A stretch of 64,000 nt of DNA, from positions 1 through 64,000 of the forward strand of contig CALSLT010000035.1 in NCBI GenBank assembly GCA_943787265.1. The letters run 5' to 3'. How positions within the stretch are numbered: position 1 is the stretch's first letter; the number at the start of each line of letters is the position of its first letter. The stretch is from an uncultured Planctomycetaceae bacterium (GTDB taxonomy: Bacteria; Planctomycetota; Planctomycetia; Planctomycetales; Planctomycetaceae). The notes beneath the pieces are model-generated. The model had not been told where the DNA came from and did not search any database. It was given only the letters and a program-made list of their open reading frames with translations. Shown here one piece after another: positions 54,995-64,000 of the stretch. The translations under genes and the position numbers were made by a program.

Positions 54995-56047
54995 GCGTTT
55001 TCCTTCAGAATGGTTGTCTGTTGGTTCTCGGAAGATTGAAGCATGGCAAGCACCGCTTCAACTCCGGCTCGCCCGTCTTCAGCCGTGCCTTCTCCTCCGG
55101 GCGTACCGTTGATTGAATTCACGAATCCCTGAGTCTGGTCGCAGTACGCCTGCATTCTCGGCATGGCAAACGCTGAGTCCGCCTCTTCGTGCCCGACTTT
55201 CGGTTGTTCGAACACGGTTTCCATCTTTCCGTCGCGGCTGATATTCAACTGACCATACGGATTCAAATCGATGATTCCAGATTCGCCCATGATGCGGAAA
55301 CCGAAACTCTTCGCCGGGAAATCCGGGAGACGGCAGCACGCTGGACGACCAGTAAGTCGACATCGCGTCGGAGTCGAACTTTAACAACGCCATCGTTGTG
55401 TTCTCGTTCGGATTTTCTTCTCGATATGTTCCGCACTGAGCGGACACATTCACGATATCGCTTCCCAGCCACCATCGAAGCAGATCAATGTTGTGCGGGG
55501 CGCTGTTCATTAGATGGGCCATCGCCAAAGGGTTCGTCCACCAGCCCCAGTTTCCGCCGAAGCCAGGATCGCTGCGTAACGCGGTGATGTCGAACAACGC
55601 CGACATCTGGATGCAGCGAACCGGGCCGATCTCGCCGGCTTGAATCAGGTTGCGAGTTGTGTAGTTGGACTCGCGAAACCGCTGGTGATAGCCGACAGAA
55701 AGCGTAAGCCCCCGGTCCTTACACGCCGAGATCATTTGGTCGCAATGTTCGAGCGACGTCGCCATTGGTTTTTCGACAAGAACGTGCTTACCCGCATTGG
55801 CCGCGGCCATTGCTTCCTCGTGGTGCAGCCAGTGGGGCGTCGAAATGACGACGGCATCGATATCGTCACGATTAACCAGTGATTGGACGTCGGGTTCGTG
55901 ATCGATTCCGTAGTCGCTGGCAAGTTTCTCCGCTCGGCTTCCGCTGGTCACGGCGACGGGAATCGTAGACTCCAACTTGTCAGCCGCGTCAACATGCGTA
56001 CGGCCCATGAAGCCGGAGCCGATCACGCCAATTCGGATTTCGCTCAT
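54991..56047 (-). pseudogene. Gfo/Idh/MocA oxidoreductase, one frame change
   Basis: Two frames join to a protein of about 352 residues. The first, from ATG 56047, carries the Rossmann opening IGVIGSGFMGRTHVDAADKL, the VEKPMATSLEHCDQMI active-site block, and GYHQRFRESNYTTRNLI. The second, from about 55320, continues as FGFRIMGESGIIDLNPYGQL and ends at 54991. They join at a GGGAAA stretch (55316-55321), where one base removed gives SPGFPAKSFGFRIMG. It probably oxidises or reduces a sugar or inositol with NAD(P). It overlaps the downstream Ldh-family gene by four bases and faces a divergent Gfo/Idh gene across 117 bases. A sequencing indel is the likely cause of the break. Confidence 0.85.
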
Positions 56048-56164
56048 GTCACGTCCTTAAAATAGATGGTGCCGTACCCTGGTTTCTCGCGGCCCGGTCT
56101 TTCAGAATCAACGCTGTCGAAATCTTGTACCTGACCAACGACGCGTACAGCCTGGAGTCACAAC

Positions 56165-57151
56165 GTGAAGCGGATACTTGTAGTCGGCGGAGGCTCGATC
56201 GGCGAGCGACACGCTCGTTGCTTTCTCAACACCGGCCAGGCCGAAGTCTCTTTGTGCGAGACTCGGCAGGACGTTCGGCAGCGATTGGCTGAGAATTACA
56301 AACTTAGCAATGTGTTTTCAGCATTCGATGCGGCACTCGAAGAAGAGTTCGATGGAGCGGTAATCTGCACGCCGGCTCACCTTCACATCCTCATGGCAAC
56401 ACAACTCGCGAAACGAGGAGTGGGCATCCTGATCGAAAAGCCGCTCAGCACGTCTCCCCACGGAGTTGACCAGCTTGCTGAGTTGATTGATTCTCAGAGC
56501 CTGCCAGTTTCGATTGCCTACGTGATGCGGCAACACCCGGCGATACAGGCAATGAAAGCGGCGGTCGACTCCGGGCGATTCGGGCGGCCCGTGCAGCTTG
56601 TTTATTCAGGCGGGCAGCATTTCCCGTTCTACCGACCGGCATATCGCGAGACCTATTACACGCGGCACGAGACCGGCGGCGGAGCGATTCAGGACGCACT
56701 GACACACATGGTCAACGCTGCCGAGTGGCTGGTCGGACCGGTGACCAGACTGGTCGCCGATGCCGAACACTGCATTCTTGAAGGGGTCGACGTTGAGGAC
56801 ACCGTGCATCTCATCACACGGCATGGTTCTGTGCCTGGCTCGTTCAGTTTGAATCAGCATCAGCCGGCGAATGAATCGACGCTGACCGTTCTCTGCGAAC
56901 GCGGCTCCGTGCGTTACGAAGGCCATCACGCCAGTTGGTCGTCGTGCGTCGAGCCGGATTCTGACTGGCAGGTCGAAGAACGGTTTGCACTCGAGCGAGA
57001 CGACATGTTCGTTGCACAGGCTCGCGCGTTTCTTTCGCAGTTGAATGGCGAGTCTGAAGCCGCATGCACACTGGCTGAAGGTCTACAGACATTGAAGGTT
57101 AACCTGGCCGCTCTGGAATCGGTCGACACAGAAAGCTGGAAACACCTATGA
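56165..57151 (+). CDS. Gfo/Idh/MocA family oxidoreductase
   Basis: A 328-residue cytoplasmic protein. The Rossmann domain starts MKRILVVGGGSIGERHARCF, the family marker is ILIEKPLSTSPHGVDQLAEL, and the C-terminal half has YYTRHETGGGAIQDALTHMV with the catalytic His, typical of the second domain. It starts with GTG/ATG-type context TCACAACGTG AAG, so the exact first codon is a GTG at 56165. It overlaps the following SDR gene by four bases (ATGA), so the two are coupled. The pairing resembles those in sugar-modification or nonulosonate clusters, but no other gene of such a pathway is present. Confidence 0.9.
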   Translation: MKRILVVGGGSIGERHARCFLNTGQAEVSLCETRQDVRQRLAENYKLSNVFSAFDAALEEEFDGAVICTPAHLHILMATQLAKRGVGILIEKPLSTSPHGVDQLAELIDSQSLPVSIAYVMRQHPAIQAMKAAVDSGRFGRPVQLVYSGGQHFPFYRPAYRETYYTRHETGGGAIQDALTHMVNAAEWLVGPVTRLVADAEHCILEGVDVEDTVHLITRHGSVPGSFSLNQHQPANESTLTVLCERGSVRYEGHHASWSSCVEPDSDWQVEERFALERDDMFVAQARAFLSQLNGESEAACTLAEGLQTLKVNLAALESVDTESWKHL

Positions 57152-57942
57152 CGGAGCCATCAATCCAGAACCTGTTTGATCTGACTGGCCGAGTCGCCCT
57201 GATTACGGGCGGCTCCGGATATCTCGGAAAGTCGTTTTCCCGCGCGCTGGCTGAGTCCGGAGCGAGCGTCGTGATCGCCAGCCGCGACCAGGAACGTGCT
57301 GATGGGATTGCGGCAGAACTGCCGTCACCAGGCGGGGCGTCGCACTTTGGCGTGCAGCTCGACCAGCTTGATGAAAACTCCCTTAACGCCGGCTTCGATG
57401 CTGCCGTTGAAGCAGCAGGCCAGGTCGACATTCTCATTAACAACGGTCAGAAGGGGCACCCGCTCGACCTGACCGACGTCACCGGCGAGGCCTTCAGCGA
57501 GGACCTGAAAAACGCCACTGGATACTTCCTGCTCGCTCGGCGTTTTCGAGACCACATCGTGAACCGTGAAGCATCGGGCGCGGTGGTCATGATCGGGTCG
57601 ATGTACGGCGTCGTTGGCTCTTACCCCGATGCCTACGAAGATGTCTGCACAGCCAGCCCCGTCCAGTACCACGCGTTGAAAGGTGGCATCATCCACATGA
57701 CTCGTCACCTGGCTTGCTACTGGGCAAAAGATGGTGTGCGAGTCAACTGTCTGAGTCCCGGACCATTTCCTTCTGAGAAGGCACCTGCAGACATGGTCGA
57801 GCGACTGAAAACAAAGCTGCCAATGCGTCGGATGGGCGAACCGCACGAGCTGAAGGGTTCGCTGCTGCTCTTAGCCAGCGACGCCGGAAGCTACATCACC
57901 GGCCAGAACCTGCTGGTCGATGGCGGCTGGACCGCGTGGTAA
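57148..57942 (+). CDS. short-chain dehydrogenase/reductase
   Basis: A 264-residue classical SDR. The cofactor motif is TGGSGYLGKSF (20-30; TGxxxxxG form), the NNG motif is at 98-100 (NNAG form altered to NNGQ), and the catalytic residues are S151, Y174 and K178 in SPVQYHALKGG. The C-terminus DAGSYITGQNLLVDGGWTAW is typical. It oxidises or reduces a hydroxyl group, probably of a sugar derivative, in step with the Gfo/Idh enzyme whose gene overlaps its start by four bases. Confidence 0.92.
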   Translation: MTEPSIQNLFDLTGRVALITGGSGYLGKSFSRALAESGASVVIASRDQERADGIAAELPSPGGASHFGVQLDQLDENSLNAGFDAAVEAAGQVDILINNGQKGHPLDLTDVTGEAFSEDLKNATGYFLLARRFRDHIVNREASGAVVMIGSMYGVVGSYPDAYEDVCTASPVQYHALKGGIIHMTRHLACYWAKDGVRVNCLSPGPFPSEKAPADMVERLKTKLPMRRMGEPHELKGSLLLLASDAGSYITGQNLLVDGGWTAW

Positions 57943-57963
57943 CCCAACTGGTTGAGTTGTCAA

Positions 57964-59487
57964 TCATTTATCATCGGTGCGAAGCGACTCTCGCAGTTTG
58001 TACTTCTGCAATTTGCCCGTTGCTGTGCGAGGCAGTTCTGTTCGAAAAATGACCGAAGTCGGACACTTGAAATGAGCCAGGCGACTGCGCGAATACTCGA
58101 TCAGTTCAGACTCGGTCGCGGCAGAGTCGGATTTTACAACGACGAGAGCTGTCACCGTCTCGCCCCATTTTTCGTGTGGAGTTCCGACAATCGCGACTTC
58201 GGCAACGGCGGGATGAGAGAACAGTGTGTCTTCCACTTCGATCGACGAAACATTCTCTCCCCCCGTGATGATGACATCTTTCTTGCGGTCAGAGATTGTT
58301 AGAAAGCCCTCTGCGTCGATCGTGCCTCCGTCGCCAGTGTGGAACCAGTCATCCTTCAGTGCCTTCGCGGTTGCGTCCGGGTCGTGCCAGTAGGCGTCCA
58401 GGACCACGTTGCCTCGCGCGAGGACTTCTCCTTCTTTATCAGTCGTTAGCGAAACTCCAAGAGCAGGAGCACCGGCTCGGCCCAGTTTGTGGGCGCGTGC
58501 TTCTGGCTCCAATTCGTCGTCTTCAGAACGTGCTCGGTTAACCGTGAGCAGCGGAGATGTCTCGGTCAAACCGTAAATCTGAATGAATTCCCAGCCAAGT
58601 TCGTCCTGGATTCTCAAGATGACTTCTGTCGGTGGCGGTGCGCCGGCGACGACGATTCGAACTCGGTCGCGTCCGGGAATCGGGCCATCCCACGTTCGAG
58701 CAGCCTCAAGAACCATCAACGCAACCGTCGGAGCCCCGCAGAGCAACGTGACACCGTGTTGCTCGACGAGTTGCAGGATTCTCTGACCATCAACCTGTCG
58801 CAGCACGATCTGCTGTGCTCCCATGCCGGCCAGAACGAACGGCATGCCCCACCCGTTGCAATGAAACATCGGCAACGTGTGAAGATATACGTCGTTGTCG
58901 TTGACTCCGGCGTGCAGCCCGAACACCGTCGCATTGATCCAAAGGTTTCGGTGAGTCAGTTGAACTCCTTTGGGGCGGGCCGTTGTTCCGCTTGTGTAGT
59001 TAATTGTGGCGAGAGCGTGTTCGTCCGCTTGCCAGGCATTGGGGCCGGAATTGTTTCGAAAGAGCAGGTCGTCACTCTCTCCATTCAGAACGATCTTCCT
59101 TGGGCACGGCACGTCCGCCAGCATTTCTTCGAGTTCCGGATCGATCAGCAACAGCGATGCTTCGCTGTGCTCGACAATGTAGGCAATTTCGTCCCGCTGC
59201 AGGCGAAAGTTGATCGGTACCAGGATTCGCCCATGACTGGTCACGCCAAAGAATGAGATCAGCATCCGTGCTGAATTTTTCGACACAATGGCGACTCGCT
59301 CGCCGAATCCGATTCCAAGCTTGTCCAGCGCGGCGGCCATCGATTTGGACATTCGGTCAACGTCAGCATTCGTCAACTCTCCCAGCGAGCCGCCCGGCTG
59401 ATCGTCTTCATCGATGATTCCCTTTCGCTCTCCGAAAACGAAAGCAGCTCGGTCAATAAAATCATTCGTGACAAGCGGAGTTTTCAT
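57964..59487 (-). CDS. acyl-CoA synthetase-like AMP-binding enzyme
   Basis: A 507-residue member of the ANL superfamily, near the usual length for medium/long-chain acyl-CoA synthetases. Motifs in order are INYTSGTTARPKGVQLTHRN (AMP-binding P-loop), QIYGLTETSPLLT (A5), DDWFHTGDGGTIDAEGFLTI (A7) and DRKKDVIITGGENVSSIEVE (A8 hinge), with the acyl-transfer Lys near the end in RTATGKLQKYKLRE. It activates a carboxylic acid as acyl-AMP, then acyl-CoA. The substrate is unknown. It stands alone, tail to tail with the SDR gene, 21 bases apart. Confidence 0.93.
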   Translation of the reverse strand: MKTPLVTNDFIDRAAFVFGERKGIIDEDDQPGGSLGELTNADVDRMSKSMAAALDKLGIGFGERVAIVSKNSARMLISFFGVTSHGRILVPINFRLQRDEIAYIVEHSEASLLLIDPELEEMLADVPCPRKIVLNGESDDLLFRNNSGPNAWQADEHALATINYTSGTTARPKGVQLTHRNLWINATVFGLHAGVNDNDVYLHTLPMFHCNGWGMPFVLAGMGAQQIVLRQVDGQRILQLVEQHGVTLLCGAPTVALMVLEAARTWDGPIPGRDRVRIVVAGAPPPTEVILRIQDELGWEFIQIYGLTETSPLLTVNRARSEDDELEPEARAHKLGRAGAPALGVSLTTDKEGEVLARGNVVLDAYWHDPDATAKALKDDWFHTGDGGTIDAEGFLTISDRKKDVIITGGENVSSIEVEDTLFSHPAVAEVAIVGTPHEKWGETVTALVVVKSDSAATESELIEYSRSRLAHFKCPTSVIFRTELPRTATGKLQKYKLRESLRTDDK

Positions 59488-59701
59488 TGGAGCAACCTTG
59501 TTACCAACTTCTCGTGAACAGCCGAAGCGACCAGCAGGGACAGCGGAGAATCTCGCTCTTGTTCTCGGATCTCAATGACTTTACGTCGCACAGTAGAGTC
59601 GAGCGGAACGTGTTGGCACAATCCTGCAGACGCTTCTGATGACTCAGCACGCCTGACTTCAGTTCAGAATACAATTCCGATTATCAGACAGGACCTGGCT
59701 C

Positions 59702-61269
59702 ATGGCCAAAAGGCTCTTCCTTCTGGCAGCAGTATTGCAATTCGCGGCTTTCAACTCGGCAAGTACAGCAGAGTCTGCCGATCGCCCACTCCCAAACATC
59801 GTTTACATCCTTGCCGACGATCTCGGGTACGGAGACGTAAGTTGCTACAACCCGGAGTCGAAGATTCAGACGCCACACGTTGATCGCCTTGCCGCTGAGG
59901 GGATGCGATTCACGGATGCTCACACTCCGTCGGCAGTCTGCACGCCGACACGCTATGGAATTCTGGCCGGTCGCTATGCCTGGCGAACTCGCATGAAGTT
60001 CCGCGTGCTGGACGGGTTCGATCCGCCGCTGATCGAAGAGGGCCGTCTGACCGTGCCCGCTGTGTTGAAGCAACACGGCTACAACACAGCGTGCGTCGGG
60101 AAGTGGCATCTCGGGATGCAATGGGCCGACAAGTCGGGGGAACCCGTGCCGTATATTCCGGTCGAGACGAAAGGCCGACCGCGAGCTGGAGCTGACGTCG
60201 ACTACTCGCACCCCGTCACCGGCGGACCGACGGCGCGAGGTTTCGATCATTACTTCGGAATTTCGGCGTCTCTTAACATGTCGCCGTTCTGCTACATCCA
60301 AAACGATCGCCCTGTTCGCCTGCCCGTGCTGCATCAGCCGAGGATTTCTACAGAATTCATCAGCGTCGACGAAGGAGTCCGGTCGCCGGACTTCGCCATC
60401 GACGGAGTCATGCCTCGACTCGCGGGTGAAGCCGTCGACTGGATTGAGCGGCAGTCTGAGAGCAAAACAAAGAAGCCGTTCTTCCTCTACGCCCCTTTGA
60501 CGGCTCCACACCTGCCGCTCGTTCCAAACGAAGAGTATCGAGGCACCAGCAAAGCTGGTCATTATGGCGACTTTTGTGGCCGAGACAGACGCGTTTGTGG
60601 GAGCCGTCCTTGAAACGCTGGACCGAACCGGTCAGGCCGATAACACACTGGTTATCTTCACGTCAGACAACGGCGGCTTGTACCACTCTTGGAAGCCGCA
60701 AGAGGCCGACGATGTCAAGCACTACAAAGTGCGAGCTCGCGGTCAGTACGTGAAAACAGTTCGGCCATCAGGGAAACGCACACCTGCGAGGCACCAAGGC
60801 CGACATCTGGGAAGGCGGGCATCGAGTTCCGTTCGTCGTCCGATGGCCAGGCAAGACTCCAGTCGGGGCTGTCAGTAACGAACTGATCGAGTTGACAGAC
60901 CTGCTGGCAACATGCGCGTCGCTGGTCGAGACCGACTTACCAGCCAACGCCGGTGAAGACAGCCGCAACGCTCTGCCGGCCCTGCTTAAAGTGAAACCCG
61001 ATGAAGCCGTCCGAGATTTCGCCGTCCATCATTCGCTGTGGGGCACATTCGCCATCCGGAAAGGTTCGTGGAAACTGGTCGCTGGTCGAGGCTCCGGCGG
61101 GTTCACATTCCCGAGAGAAATTGATCCGGCCAAAGTCGGAGGCCCACGCGGCCAGCTCTACAATCTCGATGATGATCCGTCCGAATCGAAGAATGTCTGG
61201 AACGACCATCCCGATGTCGTCGTCGCGCTAAGCAGGCAGCTCGGCAAAATTCAGGCCGAGGATCGCTGA
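59702..61269 (+). pseudogene. secreted sulfatase, two frame changes
   Basis: Three frames join to a sulfatase of about 522 residues. The first carries a signal peptide (about 1-23), NIVYILADDLGYGDVSCYNP with metal-binding D39/D40, and the sulfatase signature AVCTPTRYGILAGRYAW, in which C80 should become formylglycine. The second gives VAETDAFVGAVLETLDRTGQ and NTLVIFTSDNGGLYHSW. The third gives HQGNAHLRGTKADIWEGGHR, VPFVVRWPGK and the C-terminal PRGQLYNLDDDPSESKN. Removing one T of the run at 60572-60575 gives HYGDFVAETD, and a change at the AAAA run 60753-60756 gives YVKQFGHQGN. Both look like homopolymer errors, so the enzyme is probably intact. It would release sulfate from sulfated polysaccharides outside the cytoplasm. 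Confidence 0.88.
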
Positions 61270-61299
61270 ACACGCCGTCTTTCGATGAGGGATCTTGAC

Positions 61300-62856
61300 A
61301 TGCAACGTTCAGCGATTCTGTTGGTGATTTTGTCGGCTCTGGTAGTGTCTTTGCGCGGCCCGGTTTCGGCAGAAGCAGACACGACCTCGCCTCGTCCGCC
61401 AAACATCCTGTTCATCATGACCGATCAGCACCGCTGGGACTGCATCGGGGCGAACGGCAACAAGCTGATTCATACGCCAAATTTCGATCGGCTTGCGGCT
61501 GAAGGCGCCAACTTCACGCACGCGTTTGTGAATGCTCCTGTGTGCGTGCCCTCGCGGGCGAGTTTTTTCACGGGACGCTACCCTCATTCCCACCGCAACC
61601 GAGTTAACTACACGCCGCTTGATCGCCGCGAAATCCTCATGCAGGCTCGTCTGCGTGACGCCGGTTACACAACGGCCTCCGTCGGTAAGTTGCATCTTCA
61701 TCCACCGACCGCCGCCGAGGCCAAACGGACCGGTTTTGATTTTGTCGAGCTGCACGACGCGGTGGGGCTGCTTGACCGGTTCTCCGATTACGTCGCCTGG
61801 CGAAAAGAGCATGACCCGCAGGGCAACATTTCGTACCGCGCTCTCGCGAAGAACATCCCACCGGGGAAGAATCCGTTTCGGCAGGCCATCGACGACAAAT
61901 ACACCGAAACGACCTGGGTGGGGGAGCGAACTCGGCACTACATCCGGTCTCTCGGCGAGTCAGAGAAGCCGTTCTTTATCTTCAGCTCGTTCTGGAAACC
62001 GCATTCACCTTTCGAAGTGCCGGTCCCGTTCGACAGCCTCTACGACGACGTTACGATTCCGCTGCCGAATCTGCAAACGCTAGACGATATCAAACGGCTG
62101 CCCTTGCCATTGCGGCTGCTGATTCTGCGAGGCCGGCCGGTTTACGACCTCGATCGCGAGCGGCTTCAGTGGATGTACCGCAGTTATTACGGAGCGATCA
62201 GCCAGATTGACCGCGAAGTTGGCCTGATGATGCAGGCGTTGCAGGACGCCGGGCTGGCGGAAAATACGATTGTCGTCTTCAGCTCCGATCACGGAGACCA
62301 GTTGCTTGAGCACGGTCTGATGGGCAAGAACTGCTTCTACGATGCGTCAGTACGAGTGCCGCTGACCTTCCATTTTCCAAAGAGAATCAAACCGGGCCAG
62401 TTCGATCACCTCGTCGAGTCGATCGATGTGCTGCCGACGCTGTTCGAACTGGCAGGACTATCGGAACCCTACGAGAATCAGGGCCGCAGCCTGGCTCCGC
62501 TGATCGCCGATACGGGCAAGGCTTATACACCGCGCGATGCTGTCTTCTGTGAAAATGTAATTCCGGAAGTGATCACAGGCGGCCGGCTGGACTTTGAATT
62601 TCAAAAACGAGTTGGCATCAAGGGAATTCGCCATCCCGATGCAAAAATGGTCCGCACTCGCCGCTGGAAGTTCAACTACTACCCTGAAGGATATGCAGAA
62701 CTCTACGACCTGCAGAACGATCCGCACGAAATGAAAAACCTTGCCGACGATCCCACGCACCGCGAAGTCATCTTCGAGATGAAAGACCGTCTGCTTCACT
62801 GGCTGACGACGGCCGACGAAACCGACCAGATCGCCCCACGCTGGCTGAGGCCGTAG
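61300..62856 (+). CDS. secreted sulfatase
   Basis: From ATG 61300 the product has 518 residues, with a signal peptide (about 1-24, LSALVVSLRGPVSA). Metal-binding Asp42 is in IMTDQHRWDC and the formylglycine Cys82 in NAPVCVPSRASFFTGRYPHS (C-x-P-S-R). Further markers are KPFFIFSSFWKPHSPFEVPV and VVFSSDHGDQLLEHGLMGKN with the second metal pair. The TDQHRWD opening and the overall length resemble iduronate-2-sulfatase and choline-sulfatase-like enzymes. It lies 31 bases after the first sulfatase and probably shares its transcript. Activity needs a formylglycine-generating enzyme encoded elsewhere. Confidence 0.93.
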   Translation: MQRSAILLVILSALVVSLRGPVSAEADTTSPRPPNILFIMTDQHRWDCIGANGNKLIHTPNFDRLAAEGANFTHAFVNAPVCVPSRASFFTGRYPHSHRNRVNYTPLDRREILMQARLRDAGYTTASVGKLHLHPPTAAEAKRTGFDFVELHDAVGLLDRFSDYVAWRKEHDPQGNISYRALAKNIPPGKNPFRQAIDDKYTETTWVGERTRHYIRSLGESEKPFFIFSSFWKPHSPFEVPVPFDSLYDDVTIPLPNLQTLDDIKRLPLPLRLLILRGRPVYDLDRERLQWMYRSYYGAISQIDREVGLMMQALQDAGLAENTIVVFSSDHGDQLLEHGLMGKNCFYDASVRVPLTFHFPKRIKPGQFDHLVESIDVLPTLFELAGLSEPYENQGRSLAPLIADTGKAYTPRDAVFCENVIPEVITGGRLDFEFQKRVGIKGIRHPDAKMVRTRRWKFNYYPEGYAELYDLQNDPHEMKNLADDPTHREVIFEMKDRLLHWLTTADETDQIAPRWLRP

Positions 62857-62899
62857 GCCGCGACCGGGTGGCAACAGAGTATCGCGTTTCTCGGTACAG

Positions 62900-64000
62900 T
62901 CAGTCGTTTGGAATCAGAGATGTCCCGGTCATCTCAGCTGGCTGAGCCACGCCAAGCAGAGTCAGCACGGTCGGCGCGACGTCTGCCAGGCGTCCGTCGC
63001 CGAGCAATTCTTTTCCTGATGCCTTCGCATCTACAACAATCAGATCAACGTCGTACGTCGTGTGTTTGGTGTGAGGTCCGCCTGATTCCGGATCGAGCAT
63101 CTGTTCGCAGTTTCCGTGATCCGCGGTGACCACGGCTCCGCCACCCTTTTGCAAGGCGGCGTCAATAATTCGACCAACGCCCGCATCGACATTTTCGACG
63201 GCCTCGATGGCCGCAGGCAATGAGCCGGTGTGGCCGACCATGTCTCCGTTTGCGAAGTTCACGAGGATGAAGTCGAACAACTCAGACTTAATGGCGTTCA
63301 CGACGGCGTCTGTCACGCCGGCGGCCGACATCTCCGGCAGAGAGTCATAAGTAGGAACGTGCTTGGGCGACGGAATGTCGAGTTGCATTTTCCTGCTGGA
63401 AGCATCCCGCTTTGTAGTCGTTAAAGAAGTAGGTGACGTGCGGGTGCTTTTCTGATTCCGCACATCTCAACTGAGACAGCCCGTTGTCTTCCAGGACTTC
63501 CCCTAGAGTGTTTTTCATCCGTTCTGGCGTTGGGAAGACAACCTGCGTAGGAAGACCGGCTTCGTATTCCGCCATCGTGCCGAAGAACAGATCGTCCAGT
63601 TTGGCACCTCTGTCGAAGCCGCCTTTGGGGACGGCTGCCCAGGCGGCATCGTCCAGAACGAACGCCTTTGCCAGCTCACGAGGACGGTCGCCCCGATAAT
63701 TGAAAAAGATGACCGCGTCGCCGGACTTGATTAGGTTCGAAGCAATTTCTTCGTCTGTGCCGATGCTTGCCGGAAGAACGAATTCGTCGCCGCCTTGAGT
63801 ATCCGATGACGGAGCGTCGTAGTACGCCTGCACGGCTTCAGTTGCCGAGGCTCGCGAAGTGGCCCCTTTAACAAGCATGTTGTACGCACTGGTGACGCGG
63901 TCCCAGCGAAAGTCCCGGTCCATCGCATAAAATCGACCGATGACAGAGCCAATTCGACCGACGCCGATTCTTTGAATCTCTGATTCAAAGCGTTTGACGA
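62900..64000 (-). pseudogene. gpmI: 2,3-bisphosphoglycerate-independent phosphoglycerate mutase, one frame change, start beyond window
   Basis: The upstream frame is open to the window edge and reads IGVGRIGSVIGRFYAMDRDF, then SGDAVIFFNYRGDRPRELAK and HPHVTYFFNDY. The rest, in another frame, reads MQLDIPSPKHVPTYDSLPEM, ILVNFANGDMVGHTGS and VVTADHGNCEQMLDPESG, with the metal-binding DH. The join is at about 63405-63415 (CCCGCTTT on the given strand), giving FFNDYKRDASSRKMQLDIPS. The enzyme interconverts 3- and 2-phosphoglycerate in glycolysis with two Mn ions. As a housekeeping enzyme it is unlikely to be broken, so this supports a sequencing indel. The N-terminal half with the phosphoserine site is outside the window. 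Confidence 0.9.

Noticed and set aside
59702-61269. Programmed frameshifts in the sulfatase
   Set aside because: The T4 and A4 runs are not canonical slippery heptamers in phase and no stimulatory structure is evident; homopolymer errors explain them better.

Overview
The window is chromosomal DNA of roughly 55-57% GC (estimated by eye) from a planctomycete, probably of the Planctomycetaceae or a close family. The evidence is the gene repertoire: a DUF1080 (3-keto-disaccharide hydrolase) protein, two secreted sulfatases, Gfo/Idh/MocA oxidoreductases (one with a Tat signal), PQQ-type beta-propeller proteins, ECF sigma factors beside membrane-anchored partners, an RND/patched-like exporter, a Cys-rich HEAT-repeat surface protein and several small planctomycete-type proteins of unknown function. 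No rRNA, tRNA, CRISPR array or replication origin was recognised.

Layout. 1-1190: the left edge lies inside an IS1182-like element whose transposase runs off the window. 1.2-3.5 kb: an ECF sigma module (frameshifted sigma factor, membrane anti-sigma-like protein, membrane-anchored protein). 3.7-9.7 kb: cytochrome c-prime-like protein, broken bshB1-like deacetylase, unknown gene, Cys-rich HEAT-repeat protein, DUF1080 protein and a 73-residue orphan bracketed by inverted copies of an intergenic repeat. 9.8-20.1 kb: a second ECF sigma factor followed by a single 9.6-kb gene encoding a 3212-residue membrane protein with LolA-like, FecR-like, VIT, vWA and long helical-repeat regions. 20.3-35.4 kb: xylulokinase, sirtuin, c-type cytochrome, PQQ protein, a membrane glycosyltransferase pair, lipoprotein, mtnA, a membrane-anchored low-complexity protein, a PilZ-like protein and an RND exporter. 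35.4-44.6 kb: PQQ lipoprotein, Tat-exported Gfo/Idh protein, CbiX-like chelatase, a PDZ-like/thioredoxin-like protein, a secreted nitrilase/D-aminoacylase fusion, a small membrane protein and an amidase.

44.8-47.1 kb holds the most striking locus: a TIR-WD40 gene whose WD40 array is made of exact 126-bp units, interrupted by a complete IS5-family element of 885 bp. Removing the element plus one TA duplication restores the 126-bp register, and a further in-frame TAG lies in the last blade. 47.3-64 kb: cysNC and cysD (sulfate activation), a FabZ-like dehydratase, an HtrA-like protease, a decayed membrane-protein remnant, an Ldh-family dehydrogenase, two Gfo/Idh proteins, an SDR, an acyl-CoA synthetase-like enzyme, two sulfatases and gpmI running off the right edge.

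A recurrent feature is that at least eight otherwise conserved genes are split by single-base frame changes, most at runs of 3-4 identical bases (sigma factor, bshB1 twice, Tat Gfo/Idh, PDZ/thioredoxin protein, second Gfo/Idh, first sulfatase twice, gpmI). This pattern looks more like uncorrected assembly or sequencing indels than biology, so these genes may be intact in the organism. The IS-interrupted TIR-WD40 gene and the remnant at 53 kb are different and look truly inactivated.
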